Below are positions 26,371-35,233 of a stretch of DNA of 64,000 bases, piece by piece (the first letter of the stretch is position 1; each line of letters begins with the position of its first letter). Source of the stretch: Neobacillus massiliamazoniensis (GTDB taxonomy: Bacteria; Bacillota; Bacilli; Bacillales; Cytobacillaceae); NCBI RefSeq assembly GCF_001048695.1, contig NZ_CVRB01000001.1, forward strand, positions 558,001-622,000, written 5' to 3'. The notes below the pieces were generated by a model. It worked only from the letters and a program-made list of their open reading frames with translations, had not been told where the DNA came from and made no database searches. The translations under genes were made by a program, and so were the position numbers.

Positions 26371-26397
26371 GAAAGGCAAGGACTTTCCTTGCCTTTC
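26371..26397. terminator. Terminator between the FtsH-like gene and the YjcZ peptide
   Basis: GAAAGGCAAGG pairs with CCTTGCCTTTC around ACTTT. The T tract is weak (CTATTTTAT). Confidence 0.65.
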
Positions 26398-26466
26398 CTA
26401 TTTTATAAGAATTTAGATCATTGGAATTCACTAAACGGGATCTTCCGCTTTTCTTACGGAGCAATT

Positions 26467-26601
26467 TTAATAAAAACAAGCGGCACCTACAATAATCAGC
26501 AGGATAAATAAAACCACGATTAAAACAAAACTGCCACAACCACCGAAACCACAGCCTCCGTATCCACAGCCTCCAAAGCCGTAACCACCATATCCGAACA
26601 T
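26467..26601 (-). CDS. YjcZ family sporulation peptide, 44 residues
   Basis: A tiny protein with a Gly/Tyr/Cys-rich head ([16 protein letters not shown]) and a hydrophobic tail ([20 protein letters not shown]), the layout of YjcZ/CotYZ-like sporulation peptides. CAGGAGGG precedes the ATG. A second related peptide lies just upstream. The single hydrophobic helix suggests a membrane or coat location. Confidence 0.85.
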   Translation of the reverse strand: MFGYGGYGFGGCGYGGCGFGGCGSFVLIVVLFILLIIVGAACFY

Positions 26602-26633
26602 TCTATTCCCTCCTGTTTACTTTATATGATTTC

Positions 26634-26729
26634 TTAAATACACCAAGCAGCTCCAACGATAATTAATAAAATGAATAATACGACGATTAGAGCAAATCCA
26701 GCCCCAAAGCCTCCAGCTACACCAGTCAT
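26634..26729 (-). CDS. YjcZ family sporulation peptide, 31 residues
   Basis: A 31-residue peptide, short Gly-rich head (MTGVAGGFGAGFA) and the hydrophobic tail [18 protein letters not shown], nearly the same tail as the neighbouring 44-residue peptide. GGAGGTAATT precedes the ATG. The pair looks like a tandem duplication. Confidence 0.85.
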   Translation of the reverse strand: MTGVAGGFGAGFALIVVLFILLIIVGAAWCI

Positions 26730-26817
26730 TCTTAATTACCTCCTTTGCTAAATTCTATATATCCTATTCACCCAGATAAAAATGTGCAATAGACACATAT
26801 CCAAATCCATTGCTTTT

Positions 26818-26853
26818 GAAAAAAAGAATAAGCCTATCTTTTTAAGATAAGCC
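26818..26853 (-). terminator. Terminator downstream of the LuxR fragment
   Basis: On the minus strand GGGCTTATCTT-AAAA-AGATAGGCTT, followed by ATTCTTTTTTT. One weak pair in the stem. Confidence 0.65.
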
Positions 26854-26937
26854 CAAAACTTGCTGTATGATTTTGTTTCATAAACCTATTCTCTATTTTT
26901 TCTTACTTCTATTTAATAATCCCCATCCGGATTGCTT

Positions 26938-27425
26938 TTACAGCCACCTCCGTCGGTTTTGGGCGTTGAGTCTTTTCATAATATTTGAAATATAATCTCT
27001 TACGGTATATTTACTTAAATATAGCTTTAGTGCCGCTTCCGCTGTCGAAGCACCGTCAGCTAAAAGCTTAATAATTTCAATTTCTCTTGGCGATAGGGAA
27101 AGCGAACTATCCTCAGTTACCTCATATTTTTTTATGGCTGCCTCAATAAATTTGGATAATAGTTCGCCTGAGCTTTGACCGAATTTCATTAGTGCCGGAT
27201 ATAGGCTTGTATCTAAGGTACAATAATTATTTGGACCTTTATCTAAAACAACACCGCCAATAATTTTTCCTTCCGCTGGAACATAAATGGGGACGATTAC
27301 TAATGAGGTAAGTTCAAACCATGGGCAAATGAAGTCACTTCTAGATCATTTAATAGCTCAATAGAAAAGGAGGAGGTGACTAACCTCACCCCATTAGAGC
27401 GAAGCGCTGCCAAACGCACAAAAGA
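26938..27425 (-). pseudogene. Truncated and frameshifted LuxR-family regulator
   Basis: The C-terminal 83 residues read in one frame and hold a LuxR HTH: LSPREIEIIKLLADGAST, YTVRDYISNIMKRLNAQNR. Going upstream the same frame continues without a start codon as EL-TSLVIVPIYVPAEGKIIGGVVLDKG up to a TGA near 27340. The protein sequence then continues in another frame as FVRLAALRSNGVRLV...LEVTSFAHGLNLPH, which ends at a TAG near 27300. So one frameshift at about 27300 separates two parts of one old gene, and its N-terminus is gone, cut at the terminator of the next gene. A C-terminal remnant could still be translated from an internal ATG, but I see no ribosome site. Confidence 0.65.
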
Positions 27426-27452
27426 TCGTCTCGTTAAATCAGACGATCTTTT
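27420..27452 (-). terminator. Terminator of the large secreted protein gene
   Basis: AAAAGATCGTCT pairs with AGACGATCTTTT around a 9-base loop, just after the stop codon at 27458. Confidence 0.8.
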
Positions 27453-27457
27453 CTTTA

Positions 27458-30400
27458 TTATTGTAATTCAGTAGAAGTAATACTTTGTAAATCCATAAGA
27501 ATCAATAATCCAAAGCTATTCGTAATAGACTTACCTACTTTTGCATTAACTTCATTTTCCAGAGCTTTAATTTGGTTGCGTTGCTCATTTTTATTTTTGG
27601 CTTTTTGAATTGCTTCTACTTTTGCAAGCAAGCTCTGCGCTGTGCCTTTTGATGTAATAAAGTCTTTGTTGTATCCAACAGATATAAGCTCATCTAAATG
27701 CTGAATGTCAATTAAGGTTTCAAATGTAAACGTTTGTTGTTCTTTGTTTCCAAGCTTATCTTCTGCTGTTACTACTAAAGTATGCTTTCCAGGTAATAAA
27801 GTAATTGGAGAAACTTTGTCCAACCCTTCGATAGAAAGCCCGTCTAGCTTATACGTTACAGATTTTAAACTACTTACATAAGATTCTATCTTTACAGATG
27901 CTGGAATTATTTCATCTGTTTGATAGAAGGATAAAGGACCACTAATTGTAATTTGTATAGCTTGTTTTACAATCCATAATTGAATCGATTGGACTACTTC
28001 CACATTACCAGCATTATCAATGGAACGATATTCAACCACATTTTTGCCTTCTGTTGAGATTGTCACATTACCATTTACTGTATTCCACTCTCCACCATTT
28101 AGGCGATATTCTGTTTTGGCTACTCCGGAACCTTTACCGTCATTCGCTGTGAATGTCAGTGTTGCAACTTTTACATTGTAGTTATTTTCACCGGATACAC
28201 CGTCAACATGAGCAGTTGTTTGTGGAGCATGTTTATCAATCCACACTAGAATATTTTGTACTTCTTCTACATTACCTGCTTTATCTGTAGAACGATAGTC
28301 AATCACGTTTTTACCTTCTGTAGAGATTGTCACATTTCCATCTACTGTCGTCCACTCTCCACCGTTAAAACGGTATTCTGTTTTGGCAACTCCTGAACCT
28401 TCACCGTCATTCGCCGTGAAAGTAAGGGTTACATCTTTTGTATTATAGTTATTTTCTCCAGATTCACCATCTATGTTCAGAGAAGTTAACGGAGCTTGTT
28501 TATCAATCCAAACTTGGATTGTTTTGGTTTCTTCAATATTCCCTGCTTTATCGATAGAACGGTATTCAATTGAATTTTGGCCTTCTGTAGAAACAGTCAC
28601 ATTTCCATCTACTGTCGTCCACTCTCCACCGTTTAGCCGATATTCTGTTTTGGCTACTCCGGAACCTTCACCGTCATTTGCTGTGAAAGTAAGGGTTACA
28701 TCTTTTGCATTATAGTTATTTTCTCCATAGACCCCATCTACTGTAACAGAAGATATAGGTGCAGACACATCAGCTGCTTCAGCAGGTTCGAAATGATTCA
28801 TCGATAACGGTTTCAACTGATAAGTACCTTTAAAGATAGATGAAATTCCAGTAATGTGTACTTTACTACCTTCATGATACTGTTGTTTAAATGCATCCAA
28901 GGTGATCCCGGTTCTTGCATCAACACGGACATGAGTTGTCCCATTTTGTCCTGCAGCATCAAATTCAAAAGATCCAGTTGGGTTTACTGATGTAATGTTT
29001 TGAATAGTAACATTCTCTAATTTAATTATACGACCTTGATTTTCATCGTTTATAGCAGTTTGTATTTGGGATCCTGGTATATCCGCGGTTCCCTTTTTCT
29101 CTACTACTACTGGATTGGTAAGCTCAACTTCACTATTATACGTTGTTTTAGTCGCTGTTATAGAAATATTATCCCCTACGTGATATCCCACTGCACTTTG
29201 GAATACATAAATACCTGCTGTTCCATCTTGAAGATAAAATCCTTGACCACCAAAAGCTCCCGGCTCAGAAGTAATAACACCCTCTACTGTAACAAGTGTC
29301 TCATCTTGAGCTTGACGTGCGTTTTGGATTGAGACTATCCCAGGAACCGGCGGCTTGTCACCTGGTAATGGTTCAGCTGGAACATTCGCTATATTCACAC
29401 TCTCTGTAATGATATTATTTGTACCTTGTTTTAAACGTAAACTGGCTGCACCTTGTTTACCAGGTTTAATTTGGACTGTTAGATCTTTAGATGCGTGACC
29501 TGTAACATCTGCTGTAACATTAATATCAGGGCTATAGCCATAATCAGACCATGTGCCGTTATCGTTTTTAAATCTAGCAATTTGCTCTCCGCCAGCAAGG
29601 TATATACCTGCTTTTAAGGCAGTAACAGTTTGTCCAGGTTGAAGCTGGTCAACAGTTACTCGAATCTGGAACTCCTGTTGGCTCGGCAATGTTGCTTGGT
29701 GAACAAATTTATACACTGCTTTTCCCGGGTCTGGATTTGTTATTGTAGAAGCTCCGTATGATCCTGGTTTGAAGGTTGTTGGATCATACCATTTATATCC
29801 TGCATCTGGCTTTGCCCATGGCTCTGGCTGTGGTTCAGTGGAAGCAGCTGGTTCCTCCATAGGCAACTGCTTTGTTGGCTCATCTAATTGCAAGCCTGGA
29901 ACTTGATCTAAGCTCGTATAGCTTTCTTTCATTGCTAACCATTCAACTGTTTGTACTAAAAACGTGCTATCGTTTACTTCTTTATAACCATCATATGTGG
30001 TTTTCGCTTTTCCATTTTCTTCTCGTAAATATTTAGGAGTAGCATCTTCTACTGGTGAAGAGTCTCCAATAAAAGCCGCTTTACCTGCTCCAAGCTTAGA
30101 TATCGCAGCAAACGGGCCTTCGGCACGACCTCCTCCATTATATACACCTTGGTCAACTGCAGATGCCCAAGATGGTACATTTGTAGGAATATATACGATA
30201 CCTTTCGCTTTCTTTGGATCTAATACAGCAAGTGTAGATCCAGCATGCATTGCGACTGCTTTTACACCTTGTGTAATACCAAAAGATTGATCCACTGCAA
30301 CAAGATCAGTTGCATTGGCATCGCCAAGTGCATTGTAACGGAAACGGATTCCAAAGTTTGTCCCTAACCAATCAGAGCTTTGTAAGCCTTGCATTGCAGG

Positions 30401-30979
30401 AGAGCTTGCTTCTTCAGTATTCATTCCTTTTGCAGGATTATCAAATGCACCTCTACGGTATCCATTAAAGACCTCTGAGGCATCCCAACGGTTTTTGTTA
30501 CGGTCAGCATTGTAATGATCAGCAATAAAGAAAATACTTCCACCGTTATTCACGTATTGAAGCATGGCATCTTGTTCTGATTTCTTATAAGGAATATTAG
30601 CTTCCCCAATAATAAATACATCATAATTCTTAAGCTTGTCATATGTAACAGCTTGCTCACCAAATGTATAAGGTATTTGGCGCTCGAGTTGTTCTACAGT
30701 AAATCCATCAGTTCTTAAGCCGTTAGCGAAGTCTGAAAATCCACCGTCAATTACCCAGTCTGCCGCACCTGCTGTTTGACCATGTGTATTATCAAACAAC
30801 ACCTTTTTTCCTGTTCCATTCGGTAATGTCACTGCAGAAGCGCTTACATTAACAGAATCAGCACTTGAAGTGTTGCTTGCTGCTGCTACTAGAAGACTAC
30901 TATTTGCATTAAACAACAATAAAAATGCAGTTAAAATAGTAGCAACATATTTTTTCCACAACTTACTATTCATCTCCAT
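27458..30979 (-). CDS. Large modular secreted protein (GATase-like, OB-fold and Ig-like repeats)
   Basis: A 1173-residue protein with an N-terminal signal peptide (hydrophobic core ATILTAFLLLFNANSSLLVA, cleavage near AAA). Residues about 55-350 form a DUF4350/GATase-like domain (KVLFDNTHGQTAGAADWVID, FIIGEANIPYKKSEQDAML, GGSIFFIADHYNADRN). A linker follows, rich in Pro and Glu. An OB-fold-like domain is at about 550-740 (LVTVEGVITSEPGAFGG, GFYLQDGTAGIYVF), similar in style to those of Bacillus secreted nucleases such as YhcR. Three tandem 89-residue Ig-like units (OmpL47/bacterial Ig type, each with WTTVDGNVT-like and EYRSIDKAGN-like motifs) follow, then a C-terminal helical region. No cell-wall anchor or catalytic nuclease domain is seen. 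The role is unknown; surface binding is an inference. Confidence 0.75.
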   Translation of the reverse strand: MEMNSKLWKKYVATILTAFLLLFNANSSLLVAAASNTSSADSVNVSASAVTLPNGTGKKVLFDNTHGQTAGAADWVIDGGFSDFANGLRTDGFTVEQLERQIPYTFGEQAVTYDKLKNYDVFIIGEANIPYKKSEQDAMLQYVNNGGSIFFIADHYNADRNKNRWDASEVFNGYRRGAFDNPAKGMNTEEASSPAMQGLQSSDWLGTNFGIRFRYNALGDANATDLVAVDQSFGITQGVKAVAMHAGSTLAVLDPKKAKGIVYIPTNVPSWASAVDQGVYNGGGRAEGPFAAISKLGAGKAAFIGDSSPVEDATPKYLREENGKAKTTYDGYKEVNDSTFLVQTVEWLAMKESYTSLDQVPGLQLDEPTKQLPMEEPAASTEPQPEPWAKPDAGYKWYDPTTFKPGSYGASTITNPDPGKAVYKFVHQATLPSQQEFQIRVTVDQLQPGQTVTALKAGIYLAGGEQIARFKNDNGTWSDYGYSPDINVTADVTGHASKDLTVQIKPGKQGAASLRLKQGTNNIITESVNIANVPAEPLPGDKPPVPGIVSIQNARQAQDETLVTVEGVITSEPGAFGGQGFYLQDGTAGIYVFQSAVGYHVGDNISITATKTTYNSEVELTNPVVVEKKGTADIPGSQIQTAINDENQGRIIKLENVTIQNITSVNPTGSFEFDAAGQNGTTHVRVDARTGITLDAFKQQYHEGSKVHITGISSIFKGTYQLKPLSMNHFEPAEAADVSAPISSVTVDGVYGENNYNAKDVTLTFTANDGEGSGVAKTEYRLNGGEWTTVDGNVTVSTEGQNSIEYRSIDKAGNIEETKTIQVWIDKQAPLTSLNIDGESGENNYNTKDVTLTFTANDGEGSGVAKTEYRFNGGEWTTVDGNVTISTEGKNVIDYRSTDKAGNVEEVQNILVWIDKHAPQTTAHVDGVSGENNYNVKVATLTFTANDGKGSGVAKTEYRLNGGEWNTVNGNVTISTEGKNVVEYRSIDNAGNVEVVQSIQLWIVKQAIQITISGPLSFYQTDEIIPASVKIESYVSSLKSVTYKLDGLSIEGLDKVSPITLLPGKHTLVVTAEDKLGNKEQQTFTFETLIDIQHLDELISVGYNKDFITSKGTAQSLLAKVEAIQKAKNKNEQRNQIKALENEVNAKVGKSITNSFGLLILMDLQSITSTELQ
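27965..28765. repeat. Three tandem 267-bp coding repeats
   Basis: Near-identical units at about 28499-28765, 28232-28498 and 27965-28231 encode the three Ig-like domains of the secreted protein. The third has diverged most (WNTVNGNVT). Recent duplication and scope for copy-number change are likely. Confidence 0.8.
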
Positions 30980-31160
30980 ACTTACCCCCTATTTACTTTT
31001 TTGTATATTACAAACCAATTATAATGACAAATAAATACAATGTCTCCATATTTTTGTTAAGGAAATATTAAGATATTATTAATCTATTAAAATTTCTTTT
31101 TATTTTCATATGAATAAATGTCTAACTCTCATAGATTTTAAAAGAATGACTGGACGAAAA

Positions 31161-31197
31161 AAAAAAGCGAGGATTCTTAAAGAATCCTCGCTTTTTA
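31161..31197 (-). terminator. Terminator of the CwlO-like gene
   Basis: AAAAAGCGAGGATTCTT pairs with AAGAATCCTCGCTTTTT, with T tracts on both sides, directly after the stop codon. Confidence 0.9.
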
Positions 31198-31200
31198 TTA

Positions 31201-32367
31201 TTAATTAATGATCCTTACGACATGACCATTAAATACACCTTTCCAATAACCAGATGTTAAATTCGCAACAGCTACACCAGTACTATTTTGACATCCTATG
31301 AAATTACCGCCGCCTAAATAAATGCCGACATGCCCGTCTCTTTTATATGTATCAAAAAAGACTAGATCTCCAGGTCTCATATCACTCGGTGAAACCCTAG
31401 AACCGCTATTAACTAATGCATCCGTACTTGAACCAATATTATACCCCGCCTGCGCAAATGCCCAATGAACGAATCCGGAACAATCGAATCTTCCATTTGC
31501 AATATCAGATTGGGTTCTTCCGCCACCAAAAACATAGGTAGAATTTCCAATTAATTTATATCCTGCTGAAATCACATCATTTATTGAGCCGCTTACTTTT
31601 GGCACAGAAAGATTAATATTTCCAGAATTCGAATTGTTTGATTTCGCTTGAGGAGCTTGCGCTGCTTTGATTGCTTGAGCCGCAAGATCACGTTGTTGCT
31701 GTTGGAGTTGAGCTCTTTCAGCAATCTTATCTGTCTGTTTATTTTGTAGGTCTGCTTTTAAAGCATCATTTTGGGCTTTTTGTTGTAAAATTTGCTGTTG
31801 CATACCTTCAAGGTCGGTTTTCATGCTCTTAAGGCTCGCTAGCTCCTTACCAACCACTTCTTGTTTCTTCTCAACTTCTTGTTTATCTGCCATTTGTTGC
31901 TTGATGATATCCTGGTCTGCTTGCACCATTGTTGATACAGCCCCAACACGGTCAATAAAATCACCGAAGCTTGAAGATCCCATCAATACATCAAGATAAC
32001 TTACCGTTCCGCCGCTTTCTTGAATGGATTGTGCTCGTTTTTTTAAAATATCATTACGTTTAGTAATCCGGTCCTGTATTGTTGAAATCTGTTGATTCAG
32101 CTGCGCTACCTGGGCCTCTGTATCAGTTATCTTCTTTTGCGTGTCTGCAATCACTTTTTCATTATCATTATATGCTTGGTCAGCTCTTGCAACTTCTGCG
32201 TTCAATTGATCAAGTTGGCTTTGATACTGAGAAATGGCTGAATTAGCATTGTTAATTCCCGATTGAACTGAACTTTGATTTGTTTCAGCTTTTACAGATG
32301 GAATCGCAAAAGCGCTTCCAAGTCCTAACATAATAGTCGTACTTACTGCAGTTAATTTCAATTTCAT
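31201..32367 (-). CDS. CwlO-like peptidoglycan DL-endopeptidase (NlpC/P60)
   Basis: A 388-residue secreted protein: signal peptide to about residue 27 (cleavage after VKA), a long coiled coil (about 30-235, Gln/Ala/Lys-rich), a Ser/Asn linker, and an NlpC/P60 domain with catalytic Cys in RFDCSGFVHW (near 296) and His in GHVGIYLGG (near 346). The layout is that of B. subtilis CwlO, which cuts cross-linked peptides during cell elongation and needs FtsEX. The coiled coil includes SSSFGDFIDRVGAVSTMV, a motif seen in CwlO/PcsB relatives. The upstream 500 bases carry three tandem promoter-bearing repeats. Confidence 0.85.
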   Translation of the reverse strand: MKLKLTAVSTTIMLGLGSAFAIPSVKAETNQSSVQSGINNANSAISQYQSQLDQLNAEVARADQAYNDNEKVIADTQKKITDTEAQVAQLNQQISTIQDRITKRNDILKKRAQSIQESGGTVSYLDVLMGSSSFGDFIDRVGAVSTMVQADQDIIKQQMADKQEVEKKQEVVGKELASLKSMKTDLEGMQQQILQQKAQNDALKADLQNKQTDKIAERAQLQQQQRDLAAQAIKAAQAPQAKSNNSNSGNINLSVPKVSGSINDVISAGYKLIGNSTYVFGGGRTQSDIANGRFDCSGFVHWAFAQAGYNIGSSTDALVNSGSRVSPSDMRPGDLVFFDTYKRDGHVGIYLGGGNFIGCQNSTGVAVANLTSGYWKGVFNGHVVRIIN

Positions 32368-32466
32368 GTAGGGTTCCCGCTTTCTCTACAAGTATTTTTA
32401 ACTAGTATTTTTTTACTACCGTTTCTTGCAAATATGACAAAATTCTATGTATTCTAATCAAATTCT

Positions 32467-32878
32467 TCTTCGTTGTCTTATGTAAATAAGTCAATTGTCA
32501 TAAGCATTAGACAATAACATCTTATTTTGTTGCAATTAGTAGTATATCATCTAAATTTGTCATTTACGTTATGGTTATATTACATTTATATTTCAAAAGT
32601 CCTTCTTCGTTGCCTTATGTAAATAAGTCAATTGTCATAAACATTAGACAATAACTTCTTATTTTGTTGCAATTAGTAGTATATCATCTAAATTTGTCAT
32701 TTAAGTTATAGGTATATTACATTTATATTTCAAAAATTCTTCTTCGTTACGTTATGTAAATAAGTCAATTGTCATAAACATTAGACAATAACTTCTTAAT
32801 TTTGTTGCAATTAGTAGTATATCATCTAAATTTGTCATTTAAGTTATTGTTATATTACATTTATATTTCAAAAATGAA
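32467..32878. repeat. Three tandem 137-bp repeats upstream of the CwlO-like gene
   Basis: Units at 32467-32603, 32604-32740 and 32741-32878 are about 93-97 % identical by eye; the third has one extra base. Each begins TTCTTCG and contains ATGTAAATAAGTCAATTGTC and TTGCAATTAGTAGTATATCA. No coding frame spans them. They cover the leader and promoter region of the gene. Confidence 0.95.
32507..32536 (-). promoter_or_regulatory. Candidate promoter in repeat unit 1 (also in units 2 and 3)
   Basis: On the minus strand TTGCAA (-35), 18 bases, TCTAAT (-10). Same motif at 32644-32673 (18-base spacer) and 32781-32811 (19-base spacer). A WalR-like pair TGTAAT-N5-TATAAC lies upstream in the middle unit (32706-32722). 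Confidence 0.45.
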
Positions 32879-32967
32879 TTTCTTCATGTATTTAGCAAAA
32901 AGTTTGCCCTTTAAGCATGAAATAATTAATTCAACTTAGTATAAATGTCATTTATGAATGGAAAAAG

Positions 32968-33010
32968 AAAAAACCACATCCTCTTGGTCAATTAAGAGTT
33001 TGTGGTTTTT
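32968..33010 (-). terminator. Terminator of the phaQ-phaP operon
   Basis: On the minus strand AAAAACCACA...CTCTT...AAGAG...TGTGGTTTTTT, followed by CTTTTT. About 80 bases after phaP. Confidence 0.8.
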
Positions 33011-33089
33011 AACCATTGGTTACACTTATAAAGTTACCTGCTGTCTTATTCAATGTTGTCCTTTCTCCTTATGAAAATGATATCTGTTC

Positions 33090-33695
33090 TTACACTTTTA
33101 TAAGCTCTTTAAGACTGTTTGTACCTCTTTCAACAAGATTATGGTGGGTTCTTTTAGCAATTGTTACATATTGTTTTCTCACTTGAAGCCAAGCATTACG
33201 ACTGTCGCGAGCAAAGGCAATACTAGATTCTGCGTTTTCCTCAAAATTATCCTCAAACTGGTCAACGATCTCGAAAATAGATTTAATCGGTGTGAGAGCC
33301 AGTTGCTCTAACTGACCAGTGACTTCTTTAAGCTGCTTTTTAAGCTCTTCACGGTCACTTGCCTGTTCTTCCACGATTTTTACTTCTTCTTTCATATTAT
33401 CTTTACGGGAATTAAATTGATGAACTAATTCTGAAAAAAGATCTTTATTTGTCTTTTTTGTCTGCACATACATTTTTCCTAGTGACTCTCTGTATTGCTT
33501 GTTGAACTTAATTACTTCTCTAACTGCATTAAGATAAGCATCCTCTCGTTTCTCTTGAAGCTCGAGCGCACGCTCACGTCTTAGCTCATACTGATTCCAA
33601 AATGTGTCAACGAACAAACCTTCAGGTGTATTCTCTTCTGCTGAAGTGACTTTATCTTCTACAGCTTGAATGGCTTCAATCTTCTTTTGTGCCAT
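33090..33695 (-). CDS. phaP: Phasin-like granule protein, PhaP
   Basis: A 201-residue, very hydrophilic, mostly helical protein with heptad-rich parts (RRERALELQEKREDAYLNA, KQLKEVTGQLEQLAL). Its place right after phaQ, overlapping it by 20 bases, matches the phaQ/phaP pair of the B. megaterium PHA cluster. Phasins coat storage granules and control their size. I assign it mainly from position and composition, since phasins are poorly conserved. The ATG follows GGAGGAAAG. No signal or membrane segment. Confidence 0.7.
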   Translation of the reverse strand: MAQKKIEAIQAVEDKVTSAEENTPEGLFVDTFWNQYELRRERALELQEKREDAYLNAVREVIKFNKQYRESLGKMYVQTKKTNKDLFSELVHQFNSRKDNMKEEVKIVEEQASDREELKKQLKEVTGQLEQLALTPIKSIFEIVDQFEDNFEENAESSIAFARDSRNAWLQVRKQYVTIAKRTHHNLVERGTNSLKELIKV

Positions 33696-34119
33696 TGTCT
33701 TTCCTCCTCTTTTCTTTCTTCATATTTTTTTCCTCTATCGAATCCCTCTTTTGAAAAGACGGAATATAGAGCTCCAAAAAACTGGAATACATGTTGAAAA
33801 ATTGATTCAACAATGATTGATACGTTTCTAGCTGGTTAGCATAGCCCTTTAAGTATGTAATGCCAGCTTTTGTAATTGAATACCTTCTTTTTGCCGGACC
33901 GCTGCCATTAGTATCCCATTCAGATGATACATACTCATCTTTTTCTAACTGTCTTAACATTCTGTATAAATTCCCTTGATCGACAGTCTTAAATCCGAAT
34001 GCCTGTAACTTCTGGCTTAGTTCATATCCATGGAGCGACATCCTGCTAAGAAGCAATAAAATAAATGGCAGTAAAAAATTTTTTGATGGATTAACCGAAT
34101 GATTGTCTTGATTTACCAT
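33676..34119 (-). CDS. phaQ: PHA-responsive repressor PhaQ (PadR family)
   Basis: A 147-residue PadR-type winged-helix protein: LSRMSLHGYELSQKL, QGNLYRMLRQLEKDEYV and PAKRRYSITKAG are the PadR DNA-binding marks; a basic tail of about 25 residues follows. PhaQ in Bacillus represses phaQ-phaP and is released when polyhydroxybutyrate is present. GAGGTGAT precedes the ATG. It is divergent from the alpha/beta hydrolase, so the 146-base gap could hold an operator for both. Confidence 0.85.
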   Translation of the reverse strand: MVNQDNHSVNPSKNFLLPFILLLLSRMSLHGYELSQKLQAFGFKTVDQGNLYRMLRQLEKDEYVSSEWDTNGSGPAKRRYSITKAGITYLKGYANQLETYQSLLNQFFNMYSSFLELYIPSFQKRDSIEEKNMKKEKRRKDNGTKED

Positions 34120-34265
34120 ATCTTTATCACCTCACCTATATGTATTTTACACCTATGAGTAATTTTGTGTCAATCTGTAAAATAAATATATATAAAATAT
34201 TCAGTCAACAGTTTACAACTTATTAATCTTGGTTATAAACTAAAAAAAAAATAAGGTGGTGTAAA

Positions 34266-35048
34266 ATGGAAAAAGCTAGAGTTAGTAAATCTGGAGTTTA
34301 TTATTTACATTTTGGTGCTGGGGAACCATTAGTCCTCATCCATGGCTTAGGTGAAGTAAAGGAAGGATGGCACAATCAATATGAATTAGCTGATCAATAC
34401 GAATTGATTATTCCTGATTTACGTGGTCACGGTGAAAGCACAAAAATGGATGGGATCTCTATTGAAAACTTTGCTTCGGACGTCATCAGTTTATTGCAAG
34501 AGTTACAAATTGAAAACGCTCATATACTTGGCCTCTCTATGGGCGGCGCTGTTGCACAAGAAATTTATCGCCAAGCACCCGACCTTTGTCGATCGCTAAT
34601 GTTAGTCAGTACATTCCATTATTTCCCCCAATCCCTAAAGAATCTTTTGTTTAAAAACCGTAAAAGGAGATATTTGTCACTCGAAACCCCTAAACGCCAA
34701 CTAAATGAAGTAGCTCGGATATCACTTTACTCTTGGAAAGACGAGAACATAGAAAAATTCAGTCTATACTTCAGACCAAAACAAAATTCCTTTTTATTAT
34801 CCTTAAAATCATGTTTCGAAGTGAACAACTTGTCACTATTACCAGCAATAAAAGTTCCTACCCTTATTATTGGCGGTCAATATGATGCTGTAGTTCCTGT
34901 TTGGATACAGTTTTGGATGCATAGACTTATCCCCCATTCCGAATTTATCATAATGAGGAATACTGGACATATTGCAAAGCTTGAAGCAAATGACCGGTTT
35001 AACCTTGTGCTTCGAAATTTCCTTAATCGACAACAAACGGCAGTATAA
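34266..35048 (+). CDS. Alpha/beta hydrolase, possible intracellular PHA depolymerase
   Basis: A 260-residue alpha/beta hydrolase: oxyanion motif LIHGLGEVKEGW, nucleophile Ser in LGLSMGGAVA, acid Asp in GGQYDAVVP, and His in NTGHIAKLE. There is no signal peptide. Its site between phaQ and phaC, divergent from phaQ, makes an intracellular polyhydroxybutyrate depolymerase or oligomer hydrolase a fair guess, but the family has many esterases. A close paralog starts at 63569. The stop codon abuts a copy of the AAAAGCG repeat family. Confidence 0.7.
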   Translation: MEKARVSKSGVYYLHFGAGEPLVLIHGLGEVKEGWHNQYELADQYELIIPDLRGHGESTKMDGISIENFASDVISLLQELQIENAHILGLSMGGAVAQEIYRQAPDLCRSLMLVSTFHYFPQSLKNLLFKNRKRRYLSLETPKRQLNEVARISLYSWKDENIEKFSLYFRPKQNSFLLSLKSCFEVNNLSLLPAIKVPTLIIGGQYDAVVPVWIQFWMHRLIPHSEFIIMRNTGHIAKLEANDRFNLVLRNFLNRQQTAV

Positions 35049-35166
35049 GAAAAGCGAATGGCGCCTTTGCCGAGAGTCTCACGTTTTACGGCATGCGAGG
35101 TATCGTTCCTAATGTTACTCGTAAGGAGCTGGACAATTCTCAATGTCAAAATATTATGCTTTTCTT
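35047..35166. repeat. AAAAGCGGAAG-family repeat, short copy
   Basis: AAGAAAAGCGAATGGCGCC at the start, CACGTTTTACGGCATGCGAGG in the middle, GGAGCTGGACAATTCTCAAT at the end, closing with the inverse CTTTTCTTA. It overlaps the last bases of the hydrolase stop codon. Related to the copies at 42458-43193. Confidence 0.8.
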
Positions 35167-35171
35167 ATAAA

Positions 35172-35217
35172 ATTTAGTAGCGGGTAGGATTCTAAGCCTT
35201 CCCGCTACTATTTCTAT
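35172..35217. terminator. Terminator between convergent hydrolase and phaC
   Basis: TAGTAGCGGG pairs with CCCGCTACTA around a 16-base loop, with T-rich flank on the plus side. Confidence 0.75.
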
Positions 35218-35233
35218 TATTTACTTAGTAACA

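Noticed and set aside
26294..26539. 81-codon minus-strand frame overlapping the YjcZ peptide
   Set aside because: It overlaps two better-supported genes in other frames and reads through a terminator.
32467..32878. CRISPR array at the tandem repeats
   Set aside because: The units are 137 bp, directly abutting and without unique spacers, so they are simple tandem duplications.
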